Origin: Lactuca virosa
Taxonomy: Eukaryota; Streptophyta; Magnoliopsida; Asterales; Asteraceae
Length of the DNA stretch: 64,000 nt
Assembly: GCA_928212115.1 (NCBI GenBank)
Contig: CAKMRJ010004445.1
Location: forward strand, 3,760,647 to 3,824,646
Direction of reading: 5' to 3'
The stretch's first letter is position 1. Each line of letters begins with the position of its first letter. The notes under the pieces are model-generated. The model worked only from the letters and a program-made list of their open reading frames with translations. It made no database searches and was not told where the DNA came from. A program made the translations under genes and the position numbers. This document shows positions 23,997 through 36,296 of this stretch, piece by piece.

Positions 23997-26401
23997 ATGA
24001 CCCGAAGTTCAAATTTCACTTTCGTTCCACCTTTAGAAGAGCCCGAACGCACGTTTCATCAACTAATCCGAAAGAGAAAACAAAAAATGACCGATCTAGC
24101 CCTCCTTTCATTAGAGGAATATACAAGCCGTACTAGAGACGGAGATGATCATGGAGTCATTCGTCCAGCGATACCAGCCCAAACAAATTTCGAATTAAAA
24201 GGACAATTTCTTCACCTTCTACGAGAAACTCCTTTTGCCGGAAGAGAAGATGAAGATGCGAACCAACATGTCGAAGCTGTACTCGAAATAGCTGACTACT
24301 TCAACATTGTTGGAGTAAGCAAAGATGCAGTCATGCTTAGAGTGTTTCCAATAACACTACAAGGAGCTGCAAAACGTTGGATAAAATCTGAACCTACGAT
24401 TACCACATGGGAAGGTTTAAGATCAAAATTTACAAAACAATTTAGCCCACCATGCAAAATTGCGAAGATGAAAATGAAAATTCAAAATTTTCAGCAGCTT
24501 GAAGATGAGACACTGTATGATGCTTGGGACCGTTATAAAGAAATGCTGCAAAATTGTCCACAACATGATCTAAATCCACATCAGGTCGTGCAGACTTTCT
24601 ATAACGGGATCGATGTTTGTACCCGTCAGTTAGTTGACTCTCAAGGACCCATTCCTAAGAAAAATCCAGCTGACGGGAAAGCAATAATCGAGGAACTCGC
24701 CCAACACTCACATCAGTGGCATTCTTCACGAGATTCATCTTTCCGAAAAAGATCAACAGGAGAGAGCTCAGATGGCTTGGCAGCATTAAATGCAAAATTG
24801 GATGCATTAGGAAGAGACATGAAAAAGGTCAATCAGACAATTCATGCTATCCAAGTCGGCTGTGTGACAACTGTAGTGGACCACATCTTGAAAGAGATTG
24901 TCCATTAGATCAAGATGGGAATCAAAAGGTTGATGTATGCTACTCATCTGGAGATAGATACGATGAAAGGAAGCCTCGGAACAACTGGAAACCATTCGAT
25001 GAATACAAGAAGGAAATGGAGATGCAAGGGAAATGGAGACAAAGCGGTCAAGGTTTCTACCAAAAAACCCACCATTGGAGCAAATTGTGCAAGAAAAGAA
25101 GCCAACTTTCGAAGAAATGATGGATGGCCAGATTTGCAGAAGCATCTGATAAAAGACATCGAGATACAGAAGAGTTGGTGAAAAGAATCGGATCAACAAC
25201 TGAAACTGCTCTAAGAAATCAGCAAGCTTCGATGTTGAACATCGAAAACCAAATCGGGCAAATTTCGAGAGTACTACAAGAGCGATTTCCTGGAACATTA
25301 CCAAGTAACACTGAGACAAATCCGACTGCTCATGTCAAAGCAATAACAACTCGAACTGGAAAAAATCTTGAGCCGTTAGTTCCAGTTCATACTAACGAAC
25401 CTTCTACTATTTCACAATCCCAAGAGAAGGAAAAAGAACCAGTTCCGGTTGAGACAACTACATCCACTCCAGTTGTCAAACCATATAGGCCACCAATTCC
25501 TTTCCCTCAACGCTTGAGGAAGGAAAAAGAGGAGGAGGACTATCGCAAATTCATCGATCATATCAAATCCTTGCATATCAACATCCCATTCATTGAAGCT
25601 ATGGCTCAAATGCCCAAATATGCAAAATTTCTGAAAGATTTGCTTGTTAACCGAAAGAAAATGGAGGAAGCTTCAAGTGTAGTATTAAACGAACAATGTT
25701 CAGCAGCCATGTTGAACAAACTTCCTCAGAAAATGAGAGATCCAGGAAGTCTGACTTTACCGTGCCAATTTGGTAATTTGGGTCTCAGCCATGCTCTGGC
25801 TGATTCAGGAGCAAGTATAAATCTTATGCCATATTCGTTTTACAAGAAACTTGATTTACCTGAACCAAAACCAATTCGAATGGCAATCCATCTGGCAAAC
25901 AAATCAGTGACGTATCCAAAAGGGATAGTGGAGGACTTACTGGTGAAAGTTGACAAGTTCGTATTTCCTGCAGATTTTGTAGTGCTTGATATGGAAGAAG
26001 ACAATGAAGTTCCTATTATTTTGGGAAGACCATTCTTAAGCACTGCAAGAGCATTAGTTGACATTCATGGATCAAAGTTGACACTAAGAGTCGGAACTGA
26101 TGCTATCACCTTCGGTCTTGATAGAGCAATGAAGCACTCCAAGGTGAGTGATGATGAAGTTTTCTTTGCTGATGTTTTTGATAACTTATTGGAAAATGAG
26201 ATATTGGAAGTAAAAGATAAAGACATTGAAAGCATGATGCAACTTGGAGAAGATACGTTTGATGCTGAAAAAGATCTGGAAGAACTGGAAAAGCTGCTGG
26301 AGGAGATTAATCAAAAAGAAGACTACACGGATAGTAAATCAGAAAAAGAGGAAGCACACCAAAAGAAACACCTTTTGACTCCGATGTCAAAAGTGAGTTG
26401 A
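23997..26401 (+). pseudogene. gag-protease of the Athila-like element
   Basis: ATG 23997 opens 303 codons with a Ty3 gag domain (FELKGQFLHLL, GAAKRWIKSEPTITTW, CPQHDLNPHQVVQTFYNGI). A 2-bp insertion near 24863 shifts the frame at the zinc knuckle CDNCSGPHLERDC. Further small indels lie near 25060 and 25110 (ATGG repeated). From 25124 the frame is open to TGA 26399-26401. It carries TTRTGKNLEPLVP, a basic Pro-rich part, and the aspartic protease LADSGASINLMPYSF with the matching ILGRPFLSTARA. Whether the indels are real or sequencing errors cannot be told from one copy. Confidence 0.88.
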
Positions 26402-28059
26402 AAGTTTTACCTGATCATTTGGAGTACGCATACCTAGGAAATAATGAGCAATTCCCTGTGATCATCGCTGCAAATCTCTCACCGCATGAAAAAGAGGTTG
26501 ATTGAAGTTTTGAAAAAGAGAAAGCAAGCTATAGCATGGAATATTTCTGATATCAAAGGAATAAATCCATCCTATTGTTCTCACAAAATTTTGATGGAAG
26601 AAGGATCAAAACCAGCAGTCCAACCACAAAGGCGATTGAACCCGAAAATGCAAGAAGTTGTGAGAAAAGAGATCGTAAAACTCTTAGATTCGGGAATGAT
26701 CTACCCTATTTCAGACAGTCCATGGGTAAGCCCCATTCACATTGTCCCAAAGAAGGGAGGAATGACCATCATAATCAATGAAAAGAATGAGCTGATACCA
26801 ACAAGAACAGTTACAGGGTGGCGAGTGTGCATCGATTATCGAAAGTTAAATGATGCATCCCGCAAAGACCATTTCCCCCTTCCTTTTATCGATCAGATGC
26901 TAGAACGTCTTTCTGGAAATGCTTACTATTGTTTCCTAGATGGTTTCTCAGGATACTTTCAAATTCCTATCGTTCCTGAAGATCAAGAAAAGACAACATT
27001 CACTTGCCCATACGGAACTTTTGCATACAGACGAATGCCATTCGGACTTTGCAATGCTCCTGCAACCTTCCAAAGATGCATGACAGCCATTTTCCACGAC
27101 ATGGTGGAAAACTTCATGGAAGTGTTTATGGATGATTTTTCAGTGTTTGGAGATTCCTTTGATGCATGTTTAGCTAATCTAGACAAAATGCTTGCTAGAT
27201 GCGAAGAATCAAATCTGGTTTTGAACTGGGAGAAATGTCATTTCATGGTGCAAGAAGGCATTGTACTAGGGCATAAAATCTCCAAGGAGGGGATTGAGGT
27301 GGACAAAGCGAAAATAGAGACAATATCAAAATTGCCACCTCCAACCAACGTCAAAGGGGTCAGAAGTTTTCTAGGTCATGCAGGATTTTACAGAAGGTTC
27401 ATAAAAGATTTTTCAAAAATCACGCGCCCTTTGACTCAACTTCTGTTAAAGGAAGCAAAGTTTAATTTTTCTTCAGATTGTTTAAATGCTTTCAACAATT
27501 TAAAAGAAAAATTAACAACAGCCCCGATAATGGTCGCTCCAAATTGGAATTTGCCATTTGAATTAATGTGTGATGCTAGTGATTTTGCAGTGGAGCAGTT
27601 ATGGGACAAAGAATTGAGAAACATTTTCAGCCAATCTACTATGCCAGCAAGACGTTAAACCCCGCTCAAGCAAATTACACCACAACTGAAAAAGAATTGC
27701 TTGCTGTGGTTTATGCTTTTGAGAAATTTCGCTCTTACTTGATCTTGTCAAAAACTATTGTCTTTACTGATCATGCTGCCTTGAAGTATTTATTCAGGAA
27801 AGAAGACTCTAAGCAACGATTAATTCGTTGGATCATGTTACTCCAAGAATTTGACATCGAGATTAAAGACAAGAAAGGCATGGAAAATGTGGCTGCTGAT
27901 CATTTGTCCAGATTAGAGAATCCCAACATCGAAGAACTCAAGGAATCTGAAATAAATGACAAATTTCCAGATGAATCCTTGATGATGATAGGTGAAGAGG
28001 TACCTTGGTATGCAGACATTGTAAACTACTTGGCTGCAGGATTTTTTTTAAAGGAATGA
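26402..28059 (+). pseudogene. RT-RNase H of the Athila-like element
   Basis: The RT shows PVQPQRRLNPKMQEVV, SDSPWVSPIHIVPKKGG, GWRVCIDYRKLND, and the catalytic FMDD (VFMDDFSVFGDSF). The connection has FLGHAGFYRRFIKDFSKI. RNase H reads KTLNPAQANYTTTEKELLAVV and FTDHAALKYLF. The frame changes near 27590, at CAGTGGAGCAG, by loss of a base. A stop and frame change near 26400 and 26500 separate it from protease. Integrase follows after TGA 28057. Confidence 0.9.
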
Positions 28060-29298
28060 CACATCAACAAAGAAGAAATTTTTTTCGGACCTCAAGCACT
28101 ATTATTGGGATGACCCTTACTTATTCCGAAGTTGCGCGGATAATGTAGTAAGGAGATGCGTATTCGGAAAAGAAAGTCGTGAGATCATGAAAGGATGTCA
28201 CGCTGGACCGACTGGGGGGCATCATGGTGCTAATTACACAGCAAGAAAAATCTTTGATGCTGGATTTTACTGGCCTACGATTTTCAAAGATGCTCACATC
28301 TTCGTGAAAGAATGTGATGCATGTCAAAGGGCCGGTAACATCTCTTCCCGAAATGAGATGCCCCAAAACAGCATCCAAGTATGTGAAATTTTTGACGTTT
28401 GGGGAATCGATTTTATGGGACCATTTCCTTCCTCACGAGGAAACAAATATATTTTGGTAGCTGTTGACTACGTATCAAAGTGGGCTGAAGCGAAAGCTTT
28501 ACCCACTAACGATGCTCGTGTAGTAGTCAAGTTTTTAAAGAATCTGTTTTCACGTTTTGGTTTCCCTAAAGCTTTGATCAGTGACAGGGGTACACACTTC
28601 TGCAATACCCAACTGGAAAAGGTTTTGCAAAAATATGGTGTTCACCATAGAATCGCAACGGCCTATCATCCACAAACCAGTGGGCAAACTGAAGTCACAA
28701 ATCGAGCTTTAAAAAGAATTCTGGAACGATCAGTGGGAAGTAACAAGAAGGAATGGGCAGATAAACTTAATGATGCGCTGTGGGCATTTCGAACTGCATA
28801 CAAAACACCTATTGGTAGTACACCATATAGGATGGTCTTTGGAAAAGCATGTCATTTGCCAGTCGAAATCGAACATAAAGCATTTTGGGCATTGAAATCA
28901 TGCAACTTTGATCCTGTGGAAATTAAAACTAACCGTCTTATGCAGATGAATGCTCTGGAAGAATTAAGGGATGAAGCTTATGGAAACTCTCAAATCTACA
29001 AAGAGAAATCAAAGAAATGGCATGATAAAAGATTAACAGAGACAAAAAATTTACCCCTGGAGAAAAAGTATTGCTATTCAATTCCAGGTTGAAACTTTTT
29101 CCAGGTAAACTGAAGACGCGTTGGTACGGTCCATTCACAATAAAAGAAGTCTTTTCACATGGTGCAATCGAACTAATTGGAAAAGATGGAGAAAGCTTTA
29201 AGGTAAATGGACATCGAGTGAAGCATTACCAGGAAGGAATGTTAGAAGAAGAAGAAGAGAAAGAGGATATACCCCTCCAACTCACTGAAAACAATTAA
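28060..29298 (+). pseudogene. integrase of the Athila-like element
   Basis: The HHCC zinc finger (GCHAGPTGGHHG to CDACQRAG) is followed by the DDE core: D in WGIDFMGPFP, D in LISDRGTHF, E in SGQTEVTNRALK. Ty3 GPF-type C-terminal sequence (TRWYGPFTIKEVFSHGAIEL) lies at 29113-29175 in another frame, so there is a frameshift near 29070. The last ORF ends with TAA 29296-29298. Placement after RNase H confirms Ty3 order. Confidence 0.9.
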
Positions 29299-30915
29299 GT
29301 GAGGGGTAGAGTCTGGCTCATGACTCAGTTAAAAAGAAGCGCTTGCGGGAGGCAACCCGATGTTTGTTTTGATTTTTAAATTTGGTGTGTTTATTTTCTG
29401 TATGTTTGGTGTGAATTTTCTTTTTAGTTTGTGTTTTCAATAAAAGTGATTTTTAATGGTTTTATTTTTCTGTGAAAGTTACTTTTCAGCTTAGAAACAG
29501 GTGATGGTGAGAATGGTGTAAAGTAAATTTCTGAAGTACAAATTACAATTGGAGCAATGACATCACATAAGTGTGGGGTGATTCCCCACAAAGAGCAGGA
29601 TGGAGAACTGAAGCTAACACTGACCAACGGGAGAGCATTATTCGAAGGATGAAGCAAGTGTTCGGCCGACACAAGTCAAATCCAATTCACTCAGCGAAAA
29701 GGAGTAATTGATCTAATAACGCAATGTGTACTTGGCCAGTATACAAAGCGTTAAATTCAAGAATTTGCGAAGAGAATCCCAACAAATTGCATTACGCGAC
29801 GCGTCCAAATATTATACGCGACACGTAAATGCACCTGTTCAGAGAAATTATGCGGAAAAAGATTTAGATGCCACACTTGCCTAAATCTCCAGCTGGTTCA
29901 AAAAGAAAAGATTTACATGCAATTCAACATTACAAACAGAAAAGTGCACTCAACACTTGTCCTACGCAAATCAGGATTTCGACCTCGCCACTGCAATACC
30001 CCAGGGGAGTCTGTTCCTTTTTCTCCCTTTTTACTTTTATGTGCTTTAATTTTACATACAATGGGGACATTGTATGATTTAAGTGTGGGGTAGGGGGTCG
30101 AATAAGGAAACCAAGCATTTTTGATAAAAATTAAAAAGTTTTATTGTGTTGAAACTTAAGTTGTTAACGTTGTGTGGGATGATTCAATGCGAACTCAAAT
30201 GTTTAATTGAACCAATAGTATGTTATAGTACATTTGTGGCTTCCCTATCCTAGTGAAATCATGGAACAAAAACACAACCTTGCTTAGTTTGAGGGCCATA
30301 ATATGTTTAGCATCGTGTACCAGAAATATATCCAGGAGAGCTTATGTAGTCATTGCACTCTAGACTAATATCTCTAACCAATAAGAGTTGAAGTTAAGAT
30401 CCCTTGCTTAAGCATATGTTTTTATTTTTAGGATTTTTAGATTGAAAAAAAAAAAGTTACAAAGTTGAGAATAAGAGTCTACAAAGCTATGAAGATCAAG
30501 AAATATCATGAAGAAAAGTTCAAAAAAAAATCAATGAAGACTCTAGAATAAAGGCTATTTGCCAAGTTATTAGTTATTGTAATTTTTATTTCTAGGTTAT
30601 TTTTCCATATGTATGCTTGGGGACTTAGTAAAAATACTTTGAGGTTAAGAAAGATTTCTGAGGATATATTCGGAGGGATGCATAAAATGAATGTTGTTCA
30701 AAAGAAGTGGGCAAGTGTTTATGAAGATTGTGAGTATTTAGGATTGGGGAAGTTTTAAGAATCATTAGACACAAATGTATGCATTGAGTTTTCGATGTAA
30801 TGGCTGGGTTCAAGTTGGATTGTTTTAAACAATGTTGGTGATGAAGGTTTTGATATGATGACATGCTAAAGTTAGTTTTGCTTGAGGACAAGCAAAGTTC
30901 AAGTGTGGGGTATTT
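29299..30915 (+). other. 3' non-coding region of the Athila-like element
   Basis: 1.6 kb without a credible ORF. It holds a short perfect stem, CGGG-AGGCAA-CCCG (29346-29359), inside GCGCTTGCGGGAGGCAACCC, a motif common after integrase in this group. AAGTGTGGGGT occurs three times (29569, 30081, 30901), and the last copy is the polypurine tract before the 3' LTR. No env-like ORF is recognised. Confidence 0.75.
30901..30915 (+). promoter_or_regulatory. Polypurine tract of the Athila-like element
   Basis: AAGTGTGGGGTATTT directly before the TGATATCGC start of the 3' LTR. Confidence 0.75.
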
Positions 30916-33045
30916 TGATATCGCAATAATTATACATATATTACGAGCGATATTTATGTATTTTTAGCTATATTTTGGTATGATTTAAGATAAAAGGTAC
31001 TTATAAAGTTTGAAATTCCATTTTACAGCTAAAAATCATTTCTGAAGAAAAAGGAGAAGAAAATGTGCAAAAATCCGCAAAAAGAAGTGAAAGAAATTAC
31101 ACGAAGAAAAACGAGATCAAAAAGTCAAAGAATTCAAAAATAGCCGCGTTGGAAAGACAAGAAAACAAAATAAAAATATAAAAAAAAAAGAATTTAAATT
31201 AATTAATGAGGTTTAATTAAAATAAATTATTGGGAATTAATTATTTAATTTCTAAATAATTTATATTAATTAATTTAATTTAATTTAATTTAATTTGCAA
31301 AAAGAAAAAAAAAAAGAAACAAAAAAAATTCGGATTTAGCCCAAAACCCGGAGCCCAAACCAGGAGCCCAAACCCGAAGCCCTGATCCATTCTCGCGACC
31401 CAGATCCGGAAAACCCGAACCGAATCCGATGTCCGCCCCGCGTCCAAATTCCCTCACAGAAAGATCCAATGTTACCGACCCGACCCAGAGCTCCGACCCG
31501 GGTTTAGGATCCGCGTTTTTTTCCGATTATGACGTCATCGACGACGTCACTCGGATCCGATCCATGTCCGGCTTCGACCCAGCTCCGACCCGAGCTCCGA
31601 TTCGTTTTCTCTCACATGAAGATCCGCGTGTCGACCCGGTTTCGACCCAAAATCCGATCGGTACTATTCATGCCTAAACGACGTCGTTTTGAGTACCAGA
31701 TTTGCCAATTCCGATTCCATTCCATTTTTAACCATTTTTTCTCCACTTTTTCCTATTCTAAACCCATTCCTTTCCAACCAATACTCAATAATTCACCACC
31801 TTTAAACTTTCCAACCATTTATTCCCATCTTTTTAATTCTTTTGAATTCTTTTTCATTAGATCCAATCTCAATTTATTTCTTTTTGGTATTTAATTCTTC
31901 CAATTTTTACTATAAATACCACCATTTTTCACCACAAAAGAGGGGAGAAGAAATTGAATCATACACTTTGATACACAAATTTCTCCATACAATTTCTTAC
32001 CATATCACCACTATACCAAATTCCACCCAACTTTTGAACCACAATTGAGGATTCAAGAGTCAAAAAGCTAAGGAATTGAAGATTGCAGTGACATTAGGGA
32101 CTACATCGGGTTTGTTTTATCGACATGTTTAACATTCTCAATATGTTTTCTATGTATGTTGTAACCTTAATTATGAGCTAAATTCTCTTTGCTTTCACTT
32201 GGATAATGAAACCTTGAAAATATGATTTGATTTATATTATTCGGATATCAATTGTTATTTATTTTATCATGCATATTTGATCATTTATTTGTATATGTTA
32301 AGTTTTTTGTAATTAATTTTCCCATAACTAAGTTAATATTTTTAAAAGATCACTTTAATTATATTATCTTGAATCATAAATTTTTTCATAACCATTGATA
32401 TTTATGACTAGTAAAGGACAATATTCTAGGAATTGGGCAAAATAAAATACTAAAAATTTAACATGTATATTTTATATCGTACGACCAACTTACGATTCCT
32501 ATTTGTTTTACTACCACTAAAATGAATAGTTTGATCAAATGTTTGCATGATACGAATTAATTATTGTTAATAAAATTGTTAATTGCATGACAATTGTTTT
32601 TAATTAATTTTATTATCAAAACGGTAAAAAATTTAGATCATGATTTTTAACCAATTTTAGAAATCGGTAAATAACTAATAATATCCATTGCACTTAATAT
32701 AAATCATTCATTACTAAAAGGTGGAATTAAATCTAAGTGAAAGCATCCTTATCATTCTTGATTCTTAAAAACCAATTCTTGTTCTATATTTATTCTACAC
32801 TTTAATTGTTAAAATTCTCATTATTGTCTTGTTACTAGAAATTCCCCCAAGTTACTTATCTTTTAAGTTAATTAAGCGACAAATAGTCTAATATTAAATC
32901 ATACTCGTTTCCCCAAGTGTTCGACATCCGTTCTTACCATTGCTATATTACAAATTCAATTAGGTACACTTGCCTAAGTCGATAGTAAATTCTAGTATCG
33001 GTAATTTCAACCTTATAAATTTAAGACTAGATAAATTACACATCA
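30916..33045 (+). repeat. 3' LTR of the Athila-like element
   Basis: 2,130 bp with the same ends as the 5' LTR. TATA box TATAAATA at 31911-31918. The ACGT cluster is at 31530-31550 and about 31677-31690, about 230-380 bp upstream of the TATA. ORFs of 82 and 121 codons overlap here and in the 5' LTR, but are low-complexity and LTR-internal. Confidence 0.93.
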
Positions 33046-33066
33046 TGAAAAATGGCACCCTCCTGT

Positions 33067-34163
33067 TACACCCTCCTCAAACCCAAAGGAAGCAGAGTGT
33101 TTCCATTGTCATGAAAAATGGCACTGGAAGCGAAGCTGACCCAAATACTTGCAAGACATAAAGGATGGGAAGATCAAACCCTCATTCGCAGGTATTTATA
33201 CTATTCTGTCTAATAACTCATCACATGCTAATTCTTGGGTCTTAGATACAGGATGTGGTTTTCACATTTGTTCTGATTTGTAGGGACTAAAAAGAAGTAA
33301 GGATGTGGAGCACTGGAAGATGAACTTGATCATGGGGAATAGGAAAAAGTCGCATGTCACCAAGATTGGAGTTTATACTTTATTGCTTAGTAGTGGGTTA
33401 AATTTAGAACTGAATAATTGTTGCTACTCGTCTGATATGGCGAGAAAAATTATTTCTTTTCATAGTTTGTATAAACAAGGTTTTACCTTTTCTTTTAATA
33501 ATGAAATTGGTAGTATTAATGCTTATTATAATGATGTGTTTTATTTTGAAGCATTGCCTTGTAATGGTATATATGAAACTGTGATGGTTGTAGATAACTT
33601 AGGAAATAATGTGTTGCATATCGATTCGTCCAATGGTTTGGATAAAGCATGCTTATGGCGTTGTCGTCTTCGACATGTTAACAAGAAGCGCATAGCCCAA
33701 CTCCAAAAGGATGGAGTGTTGGAGTCATTTTACTTAAAGTCGGATGGCACTTGTGAATCTTGTTTGCTTGGAAAGATGACCAAGTCACCCTTCACTGGTA
33801 CTTGTGAAAGGGGTGAGGTTTTTTGGATCTCATACACACCGATGTGTGTGGACCCTTCAGATCCGCCACAAGGGATGCTAACCACTTCTATGTGACTTTT
33901 ACTAACGATTATAGTAGATATGGTTATATTTACTTAATCAAGCATAAGTCAGAAACCTTTGAACAGTTCAAAGAGTTTAAACAAGAAGTGGAGAATCAGT
34001 TGGGCAGGAAGATAAAGATGCTCCGATCCGATCGAGGAGGAGAGTATCTTAGTATCGAGTTCCAAGACTATCTTAAGGAATGTGGAGTTAATTCACAATT
34101 GACGCCACCTAGGACACCATAGCTTAATGGTGTGGCTGAGAGGCGCAATCGAACCTTGCTTTC
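33067..34163 (+). pseudogene. zinc knuckle, protease and integrase N-part of copia B
   Basis: The zinc knuckle ECFHCHEKWHW starts at 33095; its last Cys position is TGA. The protease active site is WVLDTGCGFHICSD (about 33236), followed by TAG. The gag-pre-integrase part has CLWRCRLRHVNKKRI and CESCLLGKMTKSPF. A frameshift near 33815 leads to the integrase core: LIHTDVCGPF, RSDRGGEYL and NGVAERRNRTLL. A stop at about 34121 is in the core. The copy is interrupted at 34163 by the solo LTR. About 20 bp at 33046-33066 are foreign or duplicated sequence at the junction. Confidence 0.87.
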
Positions 34164-36296
34164 TGAAAGAACCTAACTTTCTAAACTTTCGTATTTCTGA
34201 AAGACCCAAACTTTCATACTTCACAATATTGTTACTCCAAAAACATGCTACATGCATATTTCATAAATAATATTTTACATTGATAATTTGATTACAAAAG
34301 ACTGGATACAAACCGACTAAGTTTTACTATATTACATAACTATCCAGGATATTTAAGCTTTTATACATACATGATCCCTAAATACAAAAGTAATATTATA
34401 ACTATTCTAAACCTTCCAACAGTATACGACTATACTGTTTACTTATCTCCTGCAATTGTTAAACATTGAGAGGGGTAAGTGGTGACGCTTAGTGAGTTCA
34501 ATAATAGATACAATATAACGTTATGCCATATACATATCAATATGACAGAAGCAAAGAGGTACAAAGAACAACAAGGGCAGATGAGTATCATATGACATGC
34601 TTTCCATATCAACGAATAATCCGATTCAAAGATATACAATCAATAAGACTTTTGCCCATATGGCATGGAAAAATAACCAATTTCTGAATAAACATTTTGG
34701 CTAGAAAATTATAGGCTTTCAGCCCTGCCTAGCCTTCTGCCAATGCCATAATGGTAGAAGTCATTCTCTTACGAGGCATGCTCTACGCGGCCAGAGGCTA
34801 CATACCTGTACCCAAGTGATGCTTATGTCATACACTTCGATTCAAAGGTATAGCTCCGTTAGTATTTCGTTAGTATACAAATCATGCTTTACATAGCCAA
34901 AGGTATAAAACCAGAATAACACAGGAAAGCACATTGAACATATAACACATAACATACAATTGTTACTATATATTGAACTCACCGTGAAATGACCGAGGAT
35001 TAAATGATAATTTGGGCAGCACTACGGCTCTAAATATGACTTTCTATGACGAAACCGAGAATTTTAGTTGAAAACCGGGCCTTACTCGGGCAGAGTTTCG
35101 ACTTGAAAATATGATTTTCTCGGGAATGTCGGGGCGTCGGGACTTGCTTTGGGTGTCGGGGATGATACCGGGACTTCGGGGGTTAAAAGTGGGCTAAGGA
35201 GTGTTTTAGAGTGAGAGAAATGAGAAAAGTGTAACCAAAATACGGCTGCCTTCGCATCTATTTATAGGGTGAAAATTTGAGATTCACCTCGTGAACCAAG
35301 TATGTTCACCTCGTGAGGTTCACCTCATGAGGGTCACCTCGTGAACCAAGTATGTTCACCTCGTGAATTCGATCCTGATCATCTCCTAGGCTTGCCGTGT
35401 ATCTTCTAGGCTCAAAACGTGTCATGCAACGAATTCACCTCGTGAATTTCAATGTTCACCTCATGAAGGTCTCGAAGTTTGTGCCCCGAACTTCAAAAAT
35501 CCATATCTTTCGCATACAAGCTCCGTTTTTGATGTTCTTTATATCCATGCGTAGGTGAAATTATGCTCTACAACTTTCGTTTAGACTCCGTCGGCTAATT
35601 TTGACTTCATTTTTATTATTATATTTTTAACAGGTCGGGACAGGAAAAGTCCGTTAAAAATTCATAACTTCTTCATCTGAAGTCCGTTTTCTTCTGTCTT
35701 TTTACCGTTGAAGTAAAATCGACCAGATCTTCGATTCTCGTTTAGGTTGTGTCGGCTAAAAATCACTCGATCTTTATTTCGAGTTTTTAGCTGTCTACTG
35801 CTATACCGAAACTTAGAAAAATCATAACTTCCTCATACGAAGTCAGATTTTGACGTTCTTTTTATGAAAGTTCTCGGTTTAACGAATACTACAACTTTCA
35901 TTTAGATCAAAAAGGCTAAAAAGTAGTTTATCGAAAACTCACTTTTTACGTCATTTGGCGTCGTGCCGGTTTTGTAGCGGATCTTCGATTGGTCATAACT
36001 TCTTCGTTATAACTTGGATTTCGATGAGGTTTTCGCCTAAATGTTTCTAACGAGATTCTTTACAACTTTTAATAATAAAATTTTACTTATTTCAAATTTT
36101 ATATTTTCGTTAAATTTCAATATTAGATTGGAATCTCATAAGACTTCCAATATTTTTCGAGTGATTCTAAACATAGTTTTACTTCATTTATAGTAAAAAC
36201 TATCTGTTAGAACTCAATACTTAAATTTCATATAATATTTCATAATATTATTCACTTTAAAAATACATAACACGATAACTGAACGTGTATGTTACA
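34164..36296 (-). repeat. 2.1-kb solo LTR, reverse orientation, in copia B integrase
   Basis: On the plus strand it runs from TGAAAGAACC to TATGTTACA and is flanked by CTTTC (34159-34163 and 36297-36301), a perfect 5-bp target duplication. Read on the minus strand it starts TGTAACATACACG. The TATA box is TATAAATA on the minus strand (35259-35266). No coding, PBS or polypurine tract, so it is a solo LTR of a Ty3-type element. Minus-strand upstream of the TATA lies an array of TCACCTCGTGA motifs. Confidence 0.88.
35284..35466 (-). promoter_or_regulatory. Array of seven TCACCTCRTGA inverted motifs by the TATA box
   Basis: Copies at 35284, 35306, 35320, 35334, 35356, 35435 and 35456. Five have CGTGA and two have CATGA. 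Arms TCAC and GTGA are inverted around a 3-bp centre. The nearest copy is 17 bp upstream of the minus-strand TATA. No binding protein is known to me. Confidence 0.75.

Larger units (their letters stand above)
18165..33045 (+). mobile_element. Athila-like Ty3 retrotransposon nested in copia B gag
   Basis: LTRs starting TGATATCGC and ending ACACATCA flank an internal region with a tRNA-Asp-type PBS and domains in Ty3 order: gag, protease, RT, RNase H, integrase. The protease (LADSGASINLMPYSF), the long non-coding 3' part and the PBS fit the Athila/Tat group; Athila is my best guess. The left flank is TACAC (18160-18164). A TACAC occurs right of the element at 33067-33071, 21 bp after the LTR end. 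The 14.9 kb length is inflated by a repeated stretch around an N gap. Without it the element is about 11.8 kb. Confidence 0.88.

Noticed and set aside
18165..25039. Real tandem LTR-internal-LTR-internal array by unequal crossing-over
   Set aside because: The N gap and homopolymer-indel pattern favour an assembly artifact, though read data are needed.
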